Shown piece by piece: positions 9,359 through 17,906 of a stretch of DNA of 55,375 nucleotides. Origin of the DNA: QS-5-54-17 sp964489295 (lineage in GTDB: Bacteria; Patescibacteriota; Saccharimonadia; QS-5-54-17). The stretch's first letter is position 1; each line of letters starts with the position of its first letter. A program made the translations under genes and the position numbers. The stretch covers positions 1-55,375 of the forward strand of contig CAZAXT010000001.1 of NCBI GenBank assembly GCA_964489295.1, in the 5' to 3' direction. The notes below the pieces were generated by a model. It saw nothing but the letters and a program-made list of their open reading frames with translations, made no database searches and was not told the origin of the DNA.

Positions 9359-9379
9359 TAGTAAGTAATAAGTAGTAAG
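9359..9379 (+). repeat. Heptanucleotide tandem repeat (TAGTAAG type), three units
   Basis: Three consecutive seven-base units, TAGTAAG, TAATAAG and TAGTAAG, lie in the 178-base gap between rsmD and the antiporter gene. The same seven-base periodicity, with other sequences, appears in spacers of the ribosomal gene cluster. Confidence 0.8.
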
Positions 9380-9400
9380 TCTATTTTTTGATATAGCGAT

Positions 9401-9415
9401 GGACATACGTTGTCC
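9401..9415. other. Inverted repeat downstream of rsmD
   Basis: GGACA (9401-9405) and TGTCC (9411-9415) are perfect complements around a five-base loop and are followed by GTTTTAG. This could be a weak terminator for the rsmD unit or part of the control region of the antiporter gene. No clear promoter is visible in the rest of this gap. Confidence 0.35.
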
Positions 9416-9496
9416 GTTTTAGTAGGTGCGGGATGATTTTGCTGCCGGGTGATTCGGCACCTGGGTTTATTGTTATTTCCGAATGCCTATTTCATA

Positions 9497-10510
9497 ATGA
9501 GCGAGATGACACTACTATTTTGGATCCTCATATTTGCTGTCGCGCTTTTCGCGCTCGTTAAAGGGGCCGATTGGTTGCTGCTGGGCGCTGAACGTGTCGG
9601 ACTGAGTCTCGGATTGTCGCCGTTTATTATCGGAGTGACGATCGTTGGCATCGGAACCGGGTTGCCCGAAATGATTTCGGGTGTAGTAGCGGTCGTGAGC
9701 GGTGTTACTACGTTGCCGGTGGCGAACGCGGTCGGTTCGAATGTGGCCAATATTCTACTCGTCATCGGCATCCTGGCGATCTGGAGTAAACGCATTGATA
9801 TCAAAAAGAGCATCGTACGCTCAGACTTGCCACTGCTCGGTGTAGCTACCGTGGTGTTTTTAATCGTGGTGTTTAACGGGCATGTCGGCTTAGCTGAAGC
9901 GGTTATGTTGCTGGGGGTCTACGGCGCATACTTAGGATATACGATCTTCACGCGTAAACAGGCAGAAGAACCAGAAGCTAGAGAAGCTATCCCCGAAGAA
10001 GCGGCGCGGTCACCTCACTGGTGGCAGTTTTGGCGCTATTACGAATACGTTACACACCCCCATATACAGACGATAGACTGGTTGCGCATTGGATTCGGTA
10101 TTCTCGGATTAGGGTTTGGTGCCCGGTATGTCGTGGATTCGGTGACCGAGTTATCAGATATGCTCGGTATCGGTGCAGGAGTCATCGCTTTAGTCGCCAT
10201 TGCATTCGGAACCAGTCTGCCCGAGGTTATCGTATCCGTGAAAGCAGCACGGCAAGGTCAATCGGAAGTCGCGGTCGGCAACATCATCGGTTCGTCCGTT
10301 TTCAATATCCTGGTTGTCGTGGGAGCGGGCGGTTTGTTCGGCGAACTTTTGATCGATGCTGGCACATTGTCACTCGGAATCCCGTTCATGACGGCGGTTA
10401 CCCTCCTGTTTATCGTTTCGAGTATGTCCCGGCGCATTTATGCCTGGGAAGGAGCCGCCTACTTAGTTCTGTATGGATTGTTCATTGGTAAAATTATTGG
10501 GGCGTTGTAA
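9497..10510 (+). CDS. Calcium/cation antiporter, CaCA family (YrbG-like)
   Basis: This integral membrane exchanger probably extrudes Ca2+ in exchange for Na+ or H+. The 337 residues form two homologous halves of about five helices each. The ion-coordinating alpha repeats are GIGTGLPEM and AFGTSLPEV, each paired with GSNVANILLVIG or GSSVFNILVVVG. A charged cytoplasmic loop of about 40 residues (rich in Glu and Ala, then aromatic) links the halves. The frame opens earlier at a GTG at 9449, but the ATG at 9497 is preferred because the first membrane helix follows directly. The 3' end is 30 bases from tRNA-Leu. Ion specificity cannot be read from the sequence. Confidence 0.88.
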   Translation: MSEMTLLFWILIFAVALFALVKGADWLLLGAERVGLSLGLSPFIIGVTIVGIGTGLPEMISGVVAVVSGVTTLPVANAVGSNVANILLVIGILAIWSKRIDIKKSIVRSDLPLLGVATVVFLIVVFNGHVGLAEAVMLLGVYGAYLGYTIFTRKQAEEPEAREAIPEEAARSPHWWQFWRYYEYVTHPHIQTIDWLRIGFGILGLGFGARYVVDSVTELSDMLGIGAGVIALVAIAFGTSLPEVIVSVKAARQGQSEVAVGNIIGSSVFNILVVVGAGGLFGELLIDAGTLSLGIPFMTAVTLLFIVSSMSRRIYAWEGAAYLVLYGLFIGKIIGAL

Positions 10511-10540
10511 AATGCAGGTGAGAGAAAACCTGTATATTAT

Positions 10541-10627
10541 GCCGCGGTGGCGGAATTGGCAGACGCGCTAGGTTTAGGACCTAGTGGGATATTTCCCGTG
10601 TGAGTTCGAGTCTCACCCGCGGCACCA
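10541..10627 (+). tRNA. tRNA-Leu (anticodon UAG)
   Basis: The 87-base sequence folds as a class II tRNA. The acceptor stem is GCCGCGG with CCGCGGC, the anticodon stem is CTAGG/CCTAG with loop TTTAGGA (anticodon TAG, reading CUA), a long variable arm follows, and the T arm is GTGAG-TTCGAGT-CTCAC. The CCA end is encoded in the DNA. It is the only tRNA gene seen in the window. Confidence 0.96.
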
Positions 10628-10684
10628 TGTTGGATCACGTAAAATCTTACACCGATGCTAACGCCAGTTCATACCTTGCTGTAC

Positions 10685-10704
10685 CCTGAATAGAATTGTT
10701 CAGG
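10685..10704. other. Inverted repeat in the tRNA-Leu to hisS spacer
   Basis: CCTGAA (10685-10690) and TTCAGG (10699-10704) enclose an eight-base loop. It could stop transcription after the tRNA, but no T tract follows. Nothing else is recognisable in this 148-base spacer except the TAAAAT upstream of hisS. Confidence 0.3.
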
Positions 10705-10761
10705 ACCGGCATTAGCTATAGGGTTTTCCGTCTCGAATTCCTCCTCGGCGGCGTGATCTGC

Positions 10762-10767
10762 TAAAAT
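10762..10767 (+). promoter_or_regulatory. Possible hisS -10 box
   Basis: TAAAAT lies eight bases upstream of the hisS ATG. There is no Shine-Dalgarno and no convincing -35 box. The spacing would give a leader of zero to two bases, in line with other first genes in the window. Confidence 0.4.
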
Positions 10768-10775
10768 TACTTCTA

Positions 10776-12062
10776 ATGAGTCAATTATCCACCCAGCCGT
10801 ATAAAGGTACGCGGGACTTTTACCCCGAAGACATGCGCCTGCAGCGTTACATCTTCGATGTATGGCGGCGGGTGAGCGAACGGTTTGGCTATGAGGAGTA
10901 TACCGCTCCGCTTCTTGAGTTGACTGATTTGTACCGGGCTAAAACCGGAGAAGAGATCGTAAACGAACAGATTTATAATTTCACTGACCGGGGCGGGCGC
11001 GATGTGACGATCCGACCGGAGATGACTCCTTCGCTGGCCCGGATGGTCGCGGCCAAACAACAGGAACTGCGGTTCCCGTTGCGGTGGTACTCGATTCCGA
11101 ATCTGTGGCGATATGAACGTCCGCAGCACGGGAGACTGCGCGAGCACTGGCAACTCAACATGGATGTATTCGGCATTAAAGACATTACCGCCGAATCGGA
11201 AATGGTGCGGGCGGCACACGCTTTGATGCGTGAATTCGGTGCTGATGAAGACATGTTCACCATCAAACTCAATAACCGGGAACTCATGGGCCACATCTTC
11301 GGAGAGTATCTGCAGGTCAACGTGGATGCCGCCCATCGGCTCGGCACCTTGCTGGACCGGAAGAACAAGATGAACCAGGACGCCTTCAGGACCCAGGCCG
11401 AAGCCATACTGGGCGAGAAAACCGATCAGTTCATGGAATTGCTGGATGCCGGGCGTTTGCAGGACTTGCCCGAGCAGTTACGGGAAAGCCAACCAGCGCA
11501 GCAGCTGCGGCAGTTAGCCCATGATCTTCATGAGAGCGGTATAACCAATATACAGTTCGACGTAACCATACAACGGGGATTCGATTATTACACCGGTATC
11601 GTGTTCGAAGTCTTTGACACCAACCCCGACAATCCGCGGTCGCTTTTTGGCGGCGGTCGGTACGACGACTTGCTCGGCATCTTTCAGGCTGAACAGGTGC
11701 CGGCGGTCGGATTCGGTATGGGCGACGTCGGAACCATGGAATTCCTGCGTACGCATGAGCTTATCCCCGCTTTGCCGTCGGCGACCACCGTATATGTCGT
11801 CAGTCTCGAGCCTGAATATGCTGAACATGCCGAAGGTGTCGCGGCCCGGTTGCGCGATAATGGCATCGCGAGCGCCGTGGATACGACCGATCGTAAAATC
11901 GGCGTCAAAATCAAAACCGCCGACAAAAAATCCATTCCCTACGTCGTTATCCTCGGGGAAAAAGAAGTAGCGGCCGAACAGTACACTCTCCGGGAGTTGA
12001 GTAGCGGGGAAGAACAAACTGAGGATGTCGACGGGTTAATTGCGCGTCTACAGTCCATCTGA
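10776..12062 (+). CDS. hisS: Histidyl-tRNA synthetase
   Basis: This class II aminoacyl-tRNA synthetase charges tRNA-His. The 428 residues are typical. Motif 2 appears near RPEMTPSLARM (about 77-87) and the HisRS-specific segment RGFDYYTGIVFEVF (about 267-280) is intact. Motif 3 includes GGGRYDDLL, and a C-terminal anticodon-binding domain covers about 335-428. The N-terminal YKGTRDFYPEDM matches the family start, supporting the ATG at 10776. The trigger factor gene begins 14 bases downstream, so hisS and tig are probably cotranscribed. Confidence 0.96.
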   Translation: MSQLSTQPYKGTRDFYPEDMRLQRYIFDVWRRVSERFGYEEYTAPLLELTDLYRAKTGEEIVNEQIYNFTDRGGRDVTIRPEMTPSLARMVAAKQQELRFPLRWYSIPNLWRYERPQHGRLREHWQLNMDVFGIKDITAESEMVRAAHALMREFGADEDMFTIKLNNRELMGHIFGEYLQVNVDAAHRLGTLLDRKNKMNQDAFRTQAEAILGEKTDQFMELLDAGRLQDLPEQLRESQPAQQLRQLAHDLHESGITNIQFDVTIQRGFDYYTGIVFEVFDTNPDNPRSLFGGGRYDDLLGIFQAEQVPAVGFGMGDVGTMEFLRTHELIPALPSATTVYVVSLEPEYAEHAEGVAARLRDNGIASAVDTTDRKIGVKIKTADKKSIPYVVILGEKEVAAEQYTLRELSSGEEQTEDVDGLIARLQSI

Positions 12063-12076
12063 TAGAGTGGCTCTTT

Positions 12077-13567
12077 ATGAATACTTCAATCGAACAAACC
12101 GGCAATAAAGCAACATTAACTATTACGGCAGGAGAAGACGACCTCACTCCGACCGTCCGCAACGTCTACAATAAGTTGCGCGAATCGGTCGAAGCTGACG
12201 GATTCCGTAAAGGAAAAGCGCCCAATAACATCGTTGAGCGCGAAATCGGAACTGACAAAGTGCACGCCGAAGTCATCGATGCCGCGGCAGAAAAGCTGTA
12301 CCGGCACGCGATACAGGAGCAGGGAATCCGTCCCGTTTCCAATCCGGAAGTCTCGGTCAAGAAATTCACGCCCTACACCGAACTGGAACTGGAAGTAACG
12401 GTAGAAACTATGCCTGAAGTCAAATTGCCCGATTATACCCAAGTGTCCAAGTCGCTCGAATCCACCGATGTCACCGAGCAAGAAGTCAATGACGTACTGG
12501 AATCGCTCCGGGAGCGTTTGGCTGAACGTCAGGAAGTCGAGCGTGCGGCCCAGTCCGGAGATGAGATTACCATCGACTTTAAAGGCACGAGAGACGGGGA
12601 GGACGTTCCGGGCGCCCAAGCCGACGATTACCCCTTGCTTTTGGGGAGTGAACGGTTTATCCCGGGTTTCGAACAGGAATTGATCGGGCTTAAGCCTGGC
12701 GAGGAAAAACAGTTCAGCTTAACGTTTCCGGATGATTACACCGAGGACTCCTTAGCTGGCAAACAGATTGATTTTCATGTCACGGTCAAAAACGTAACCG
12801 AAGTCGCCAAACCCGAAGTCAACGATGAGTTTGCGCAAAACGCGGGACCGTTCCAGAATCTGGCCGGATTACAGGAAGACGTGCGTAACCATTTGCAATC
12901 CGAGAAGGAACAAGGATCGCAACGGCGACTGGAAAACGAGATCATCCAGGAAGTCGTGGATAATACGGAAGTCGATCTGCCCGATTCCATGCTGGAGCAG
13001 GAACGGGAACGGGTGCAGTCCGACATCAACCAACGGCTGTCCGAGCAAGGGTATGATCTGGAAACGTACCTCCAACAAACCGGCAAAACCCAGCAACAGC
13101 ATGAAGAGGACATCGAAGAACAAACCAGGGAACGGGTCAAAACCGCGTTAGTGCTGACGGAGATCGCCCGGGCGGAAGGATTGGAAATTACTCCAGACGA
13201 ACTGGAAATGCGTATGCAGGTATTGGCGGGCCAGTATCAGGATGACCAGATGCAACAAGAGATGCAAAAACCCGAGGCCCGGCGTGATGTGTCCAACCAG
13301 ATGCTGGCCGAGAAGACCGTGCAACAATTAGTACAGTACGCTACCGAAAACCAAGGAGCGGAGGGTCAGTCTGACGCGAATAAAGACCAGTCCGGTGCGG
13401 ACGAGCGCCAATCACCTTCGAGCGGAAGCGGTAAAGGCGCCAAGAAGCAAAGCAACTCGAAAAGCAGTTCCAAGCAACAATCTTCCAAATCGACGAAAAA
13501 ACAATCCGGATCGTCCAAGCGCTCCACCTCCTCTGGTCAGCAAAGCAAGAAAAAGGAAACAAAATAA
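12077..13567 (+). CDS. tig: Trigger factor (ribosome-associated chaperone, peptidyl-prolyl isomerase)
   Basis: Trigger factor binds ribosomal protein L23 at the exit tunnel and shields nascent chains. The N-terminal ribosome-binding domain has the signature GFRKGKAP near residue 36-43, followed by an FKBP-type isomerase domain (about 150-240) and the helical chaperone domain to about residue 430. A low-complexity tail of about 65 residues, rich in Ser, Lys and Gln, extends beyond the usual end and makes the 496-residue protein longer than most. The tail is probably disordered. The gene follows hisS closely and ends five bases before the clpP CIRCE operator. Confidence 0.93.
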   Translation: MNTSIEQTGNKATLTITAGEDDLTPTVRNVYNKLRESVEADGFRKGKAPNNIVEREIGTDKVHAEVIDAAAEKLYRHAIQEQGIRPVSNPEVSVKKFTPYTELELEVTVETMPEVKLPDYTQVSKSLESTDVTEQEVNDVLESLRERLAERQEVERAAQSGDEITIDFKGTRDGEDVPGAQADDYPLLLGSERFIPGFEQELIGLKPGEEKQFSLTFPDDYTEDSLAGKQIDFHVTVKNVTEVAKPEVNDEFAQNAGPFQNLAGLQEDVRNHLQSEKEQGSQRRLENEIIQEVVDNTEVDLPDSMLEQERERVQSDINQRLSEQGYDLETYLQQTGKTQQQHEEDIEEQTRERVKTALVLTEIARAEGLEITPDELEMRMQVLAGQYQDDQMQQEMQKPEARRDVSNQMLAEKTVQQLVQYATENQGAEGQSDANKDQSGADERQSPSSGSGKGAKKQSNSKSSSKQQSSKSTKKQSGSSKRSTSSGQQSKKKETK

Positions 13568-13571
13568 CCTG

Positions 13572-13598
13572 TTAGCGCTCTTGGAATTAGAGTGCTAA
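13572..13598. promoter_or_regulatory. CIRCE operator (HrcA binding site) upstream of clpP
   Basis: TTAGCGCTC, nine bases and GAGTGCTAA form the 9-9-9 inverted repeat of the CIRCE element; only one base differs from the consensus left arm TTAGCACTC. In bacteria with HrcA this repeat is bound under normal conditions and released on heat shock. Here it overlaps the clpP promoter. No hrcA gene lies in the window. Confidence 0.93.
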
Positions 13599-13609
13599 TA
13601 CGGTATGAT
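13581..13609 (+). promoter_or_regulatory. clpP promoter embedded in CIRCE
   Basis: TTGGAA (13581-13586) lies inside the nine-base CIRCE spacer. A 17-base spacer leads to TATGAT (13604-13609), and seven bases later comes the ATG at 13617. HrcA bound at CIRCE would block the -35 box. The transcript is predicted to begin at the start codon. Confidence 0.65.
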
Positions 13610-13616
13610 TGAGAGT

Positions 13617-14213
13617 ATGGAACGTACGGAGACCGGGCAGTTTATCGTGCCGACCGTCCTGGAGAAGACCCATTACGGTGAACGTGCCTATGACATCTAT
13701 TCGCGATTACTCAAAGACAACATCATCTTCGTGGGCATGCCCATCGATGATACCGTCGCCAATCTCGTGGTGGCGCAGCTGTTGCACCTTTCCCACGAAA
13801 ACCCCAAGAAAGATATCCAGCTGTTTATCAACACGCCGGGCGGAAGTGTCAGCGCCGGTATGGCGATTTACGACACCATGCAGTATGTCGGTCCGGATAT
13901 CTCTACCATGTGCGTGGGTATGGCGGCCAGTATGGGCGCCGTATTACTCGCTGGCGGTACGAGAGAAAAACGATACGCATTGCCCCGCTCCCGGGTTATG
14001 ATGCACCAACCTTCGGCCGGTTTCGAGGGGACGGCTTCGGATATCGAAATCAGCGCCCAGGAGACCATCCGGATCAAGGAAGAAGTTATCAAAACCCTTG
14101 CCGCCGATACGGGGAAAACCTACAAGACCATTGAAAAAGATATCGACCGGGATAAGTGGCTGCCCGCCAAGGACGCACAGGAATACGGGCTTATCGACTC
14201 GGTCGTTACCTAA
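13617..14213 (+). CDS. clpP: ATP-dependent Clp protease proteolytic subunit ClpP
   Basis: ClpP is a serine protease that forms double heptameric rings and degrades proteins unfolded by ClpX or ClpA/C. Its 198 residues contain the catalytic triad S105 (GMAASMGA), H130 (MMHQP) and an Asp near 179 (DIDRD). The frame has an earlier ATG at 13605, but the ATG at 13617 is preferred: the earlier one lies inside the probable -10 box, and the shorter N-terminus begins near the normal family position. Expression is predicted to be heat-inducible through CIRCE. clpX is not in the window. Confidence 0.95.
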   Translation: MERTETGQFIVPTVLEKTHYGERAYDIYSRLLKDNIIFVGMPIDDTVANLVVAQLLHLSHENPKKDIQLFINTPGGSVSAGMAIYDTMQYVGPDISTMCVGMAASMGAVLLAGGTREKRYALPRSRVMMHQPSAGFEGTASDIEISAQETIRIKEEVIKTLAADTGKTYKTIEKDIDRDKWLPAKDAQEYGLIDSVVT

Positions 14214-14219
14214 CGTGTA

Positions 14220-14247
14220 TTGACACCACGCATATATCTCTTAGAAT
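14220..14247 (+). promoter_or_regulatory. rpoBC promoter
   Basis: TTGACA (14220-14225), a 16-base spacer and TAGAAT (14242-14247) lie just after the clpP stop. The predicted leader is about 125 bases long, AT-rich near its 3' end, and finishes with AAAGGAG (14362-14368) before the rpoB ATG. This is much longer than the leaderless units nearby. Confidence 0.7.
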
Positions 14248-14379
14248 AGTGTGCAAAGGGGAAGAATAAACTGGTGCCGCCTATGCGCCCATTGTTTAGT
14301 GGCTCCTCACAAAAACGATCTCCAATTTATCATCAAACCAATATCATAATCATTAGCTAGCAAAGGAGCATGCCACTCT

Positions 14380-17300
14380 ATGAGCGCTCAACGTGAACGC
14401 GTATCCTATTCCCAATCACAAAACTTGATCCCGCTTCCCAACTTGTTACAAGCCCAGCACGAGTCATTCCAATGGTTTATAGAAGAGGGCCTACACGAAC
14501 TCTTTGCTGAAATAAATCCGGTCGAGGACTACACCGGTACCAAGTTATCTCTGACGTTCAAGGATTATTACTTCGATGAACCGAAGATGAGCGAATGGGA
14601 GGCCAAAGAAAACAACGTCTCCTACGACTCTTCGCTGTACGTCACCGTGGAACTCGTCAACAAAGTAACCGGTGAAGTCAAGGAACAGGAAATCTACTTG
14701 GGCGATTATCCCATGATGACGGAACGGGCTACCTTTATTATCAACGGCGCTGAGCGAGCGGTGGTTTCCCAGATTATCCGGAGCCCGGGTGTCTTCTTTA
14801 CGGCAGAGAGTGGCAGCGACCGTGCCCGTTACGGAGCCAAAGTTATACCCGGCCGCGGTGCTTGGCTCGAATTCGAAACCGCCCAGAACGGGGAGATCAA
14901 CGTCAAAATCGACCGCCGCAAGAAGTTGCCGGCCACTACGCTGTTACGGGCTATGGGATTGAGTACGAACAAGCAGATCAAAGAGGTGCTCACCCAGGTA
15001 ACCGGCGAGGACGTAGACCACGTGAAAACCACGCTGGACAAAGATCCGGCAAAGAACACCAGCGAGGCGCTGATCGAAGTGTACCGTCGTTTGCGACCCG
15101 GCGACTTGGCGACCGTGGAAAACGCCAAAGCACTCATCGATAGCACATTCTTTGAATTCAAACGGTTCGACCTTTCCAGGGTCGGCCGGTACAAGATCAA
15201 CCGTCGCTTAGGGCTCGAAACGCCGAATGATACCGATCACCGGGTCATGCAGGTGGACGATGTGGTAGCGATCATTAATGAAATCATCCGTCTGAACCAA
15301 ACTCAGGAACCCGAGGACGAAATCGATTCCTTCGCCAATCGCCGCTTGAAGATGGTTGGGGAATTGATCCAACGTTACTTCCGGATCGGTTTACTGCGAA
15401 TGGATCGGAATATGAAAGACCGGATGAGCGTCTACGATCTGGAAGAAGTAACCGCTCAGCAGTTGTTGAATGCACGCCCGGTTGTGGCCAGCGTCCGCGA
15501 ATTCTTCGCCAGTTCCCAACTCAGCCAATTCATGGAACAGGTTAATCCGTTAGCGGAGTTGACGCACAAACGCCGGCTGAGCGCGACCGGTCCGGGTGGT
15601 TTGAGCCGTGAACGTGCCGGCTTCGAAGTGCGGGATATGCACCGGACGCACTACGGCCGGGTTTGTATGGTTGAGACGCCCGAGGGTCCGAACGTGGGGC
15701 TTGTCTTGAGCTTGACCACGTATGCCCGGATCAACGAGTACGGATTTATCGAAACTCCGTATCGGAAAGTGGTGACGGACGTTCCCGTATCTGAGGCGAG
15801 CGGGTACACAACCCGCCAGGATGTCCTCGATGAATCGGGCAAAAGTGTCGTAGCAATGGACACCGAATTATCCGACAGCGATGTCAAGAATCTGCAGAAA
15901 GCCGGCATCGAAACCGTGCCCGTCCAACCGGTTGCCACCACCGAGGTCGTGTATCTGGATCCACAGGATGAAGATGACACCGTGATCGCTGATGCCAGCA
16001 ACTCGCTCGATGAGAACGGACGCTTCAAGGAAGACCGGGTGTCGGTCAGACGTGCCGGCCGTCCCGGGGAAGAAGAAATCAGCCACGTTACCCACATGGA
16101 CATTTCGCCCCAGCAAACCATCGGCATTACGGCCGGTTTGATCCCGTTCATTGAGCAGGACGACGTAACCCGGGCACTCATGGGTTCCAACCAGTCCCGC
16201 CAGGCGGTCCCGCTTTTGCGTCCGGAGGCACCGATCGTGGGAACCGGAATGGAAGGGCCGGCTGCCTTTAACTCCCGGCAGTTAATCACCGCTCAGGACG
16301 AGGGAACCGTTTCCAAAGCGACCGCCAAAGAAATCGTAGTCGACTACAAAAACAAAGGCCAGGTCACGCATCCTTTGCATATATTCACCCGGAGTAACGA
16401 CGGAACCGCGATTACGCATCAGGCCGCGGTCAAATCAGGCCAAAAAGTCAAAGAAGGTGACTTACTGGCCGATGGTATGAGCACTGATTATGGCGAACTG
16501 GCCATCGGCGCCAATCTACTGGTCGGATTCATGCCCTGGGAAGGCTATAACTTTGAAGACGCCATCGTCATTTCCCGCCGCTTGGTCGAAGACGACACTT
16601 TAACCTCGGTTCATATCGAAGAGTTTTCCATGGAAGTCCGGGAAACCAAACTTGGCCCCGAGCAAGTTACCCGTGATATTCCGAACGTATCCGAAGACGC
16701 CCTGGCCAATCTGGATGAAACGGGCGTCGTCCGTGTCGGCGCGGAAGTCAAACCCGGCGATATCCTGGTCGGGAAGATTACTCCCAAGGGCGAACAAGAA
16801 TTATCCAGTGAAGAACGCCTGCTCAGAGCCGTGTTCGGTGAGAAAGCCAAAGATGTCCGCGACTCTTCCCGCCGTATGCCCGGCGGCAAACACGGCAAGG
16901 TTGTCGGAGTCAAAGTGTTTTCCCGGGAAAGCGGTCACGAACTCAAAGCCGGTATCCTCCAAAACGTACACGTCTACGTAGCGCAAACCCGGAAGATATC
17001 GGTCGGCGATAAACTCGGCGGCCGGCACGGCAACAAAGGAGTCATTGCGCGCGTCCTCCCCCAAGAGGATATGCCGTTCATGGAAGATGGAACCCCGATG
17101 GATATTCTGTTGAACCCGCTCGGGGTCGCCCAGCGCATGAACATCGGTCAGATATTCGAAACCCACCTAGGATGGGCGGCATCAGCTTTGGGATACAACG
17201 TGGCCGTGCCCCCGTTCGAAAAAATGTCTACCGAACAGATCAAAGAAGAACTCAAGAAAGCGGGCTTACCCGAAGACGGGAAAACCCAACTCTACGACGG

Positions 17301-17904
17301 GAGAACCGGAGAGTCATTCAAAGAATCGACAACTGTTGGCTACATTTACATCAACAAGCTCAAGCACATGATCGATGACAAGATCCACGCCCGCTCGACC
17401 GGGCCGTATACCATGGTTACCCAGCAACCACTGGGCGGTAAGGCGCAGAATGGCGGACAGCGGTTCGGCGAAATGGAGGTCTGGGCGCTGGAAGCATACG
17501 GCGTGGCCCATACCTTGCAGGAGATGCTGACCATCAAGTCCGACGATGTTATCGGCCGCTCGAAAGCCTATGAGTCGATCATTAAGTCGGATGACATCCA
17601 CGGTCCGAGATTGCCCGAATCGTTCAATGTCCTGGTTAAAGAGCTCCAGAGTTTGAATCTGGATGTCGATCTGGTCAAATCCGAGGAAGTCGTAGGAGCC
17701 GAGAAAATACTGGAACAGAAGTACAAATCGGACATAGAAGAAACACCGGTCATAAATGAGGACCCCGGTCCTACGGTGGATGTAACCGAAGACGCGGATG
17801 AAGATGACTTCGCGCTTGAAGAAGAGGAGGAAAAAGCCGAAACGTCCTCTGAATCAGAAGAAAAGGAATCGGCAAGCGTAACCGAGGAAGAAGGTAAGGA
17901 GTAA
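14380..17904 (+). CDS. rpoB: DNA-directed RNA polymerase subunit beta
   Basis: This is the beta subunit of RNA polymerase, which forms one side of the active-site cleft and the rifampicin pocket. The protein has 1174 residues. Conserved blocks include SQFMEQVNPLAELTHKRRLSA (rifampicin region), ETPEGPNVGL and GGKAQNGGQRFGEMEVWALE near the C-terminus. A strongly acidic tail of about 50 residues follows the conserved end. rplJ and rplL, which usually precede rpoB, are not upstream here; clpP is. rpoC begins two bases after the stop. Confidence 0.98.
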   Translation: MSAQRERVSYSQSQNLIPLPNLLQAQHESFQWFIEEGLHELFAEINPVEDYTGTKLSLTFKDYYFDEPKMSEWEAKENNVSYDSSLYVTVELVNKVTGEVKEQEIYLGDYPMMTERATFIINGAERAVVSQIIRSPGVFFTAESGSDRARYGAKVIPGRGAWLEFETAQNGEINVKIDRRKKLPATTLLRAMGLSTNKQIKEVLTQVTGEDVDHVKTTLDKDPAKNTSEALIEVYRRLRPGDLATVENAKALIDSTFFEFKRFDLSRVGRYKINRRLGLETPNDTDHRVMQVDDVVAIINEIIRLNQTQEPEDEIDSFANRRLKMVGELIQRYFRIGLLRMDRNMKDRMSVYDLEEVTAQQLLNARPVVASVREFFASSQLSQFMEQVNPLAELTHKRRLSATGPGGLSRERAGFEVRDMHRTHYGRVCMVETPEGPNVGLVLSLTTYARINEYGFIETPYRKVVTDVPVSEASGYTTRQDVLDESGKSVVAMDTELSDSDVKNLQKAGIETVPVQPVATTEVVYLDPQDEDDTVIADASNSLDENGRFKEDRVSVRRAGRPGEEEISHVTHMDISPQQTIGITAGLIPFIEQDDVTRALMGSNQSRQAVPLLRPEAPIVGTGMEGPAAFNSRQLITAQDEGTVSKATAKEIVVDYKNKGQVTHPLHIFTRSNDGTAITHQAAVKSGQKVKEGDLLADGMSTDYGELAIGANLLVGFMPWEGYNFEDAIVISRRLVEDDTLTSVHIEEFSMEVRETKLGPEQVTRDIPNVSEDALANLDETGVVRVGAEVKPGDILVGKITPKGEQELSSEERLLRAVFGEKAKDVRDSSRRMPGGKHGKVVGVKVFSRESGHELKAGILQNVHVYVAQTRKISVGDKLGGRHGNKGVIARVLPQEDMPFMEDGTPMDILLNPLGVAQRMNIGQIFETHLGWAASALGYNVAVPPFEKMSTEQIKEELKKAGLPEDGKTQLYDGRTGESFKESTTVGYIYINKLKHMIDDKIHARSTGPYTMVTQQPLGGKAQNGGQRFGEMEVWALEAYGVAHTLQEMLTIKSDDVIGRSKAYESIIKSDDIHGPRLPESFNVLVKELQSLNLDVDLVKSEEVVGAEKILEQKYKSDIEETPVINEDPGPTVDVTEDADEDDFALEEEEEKAETSSESEEKESASVTEEEGKE

Positions 17905-17906
17905 CC

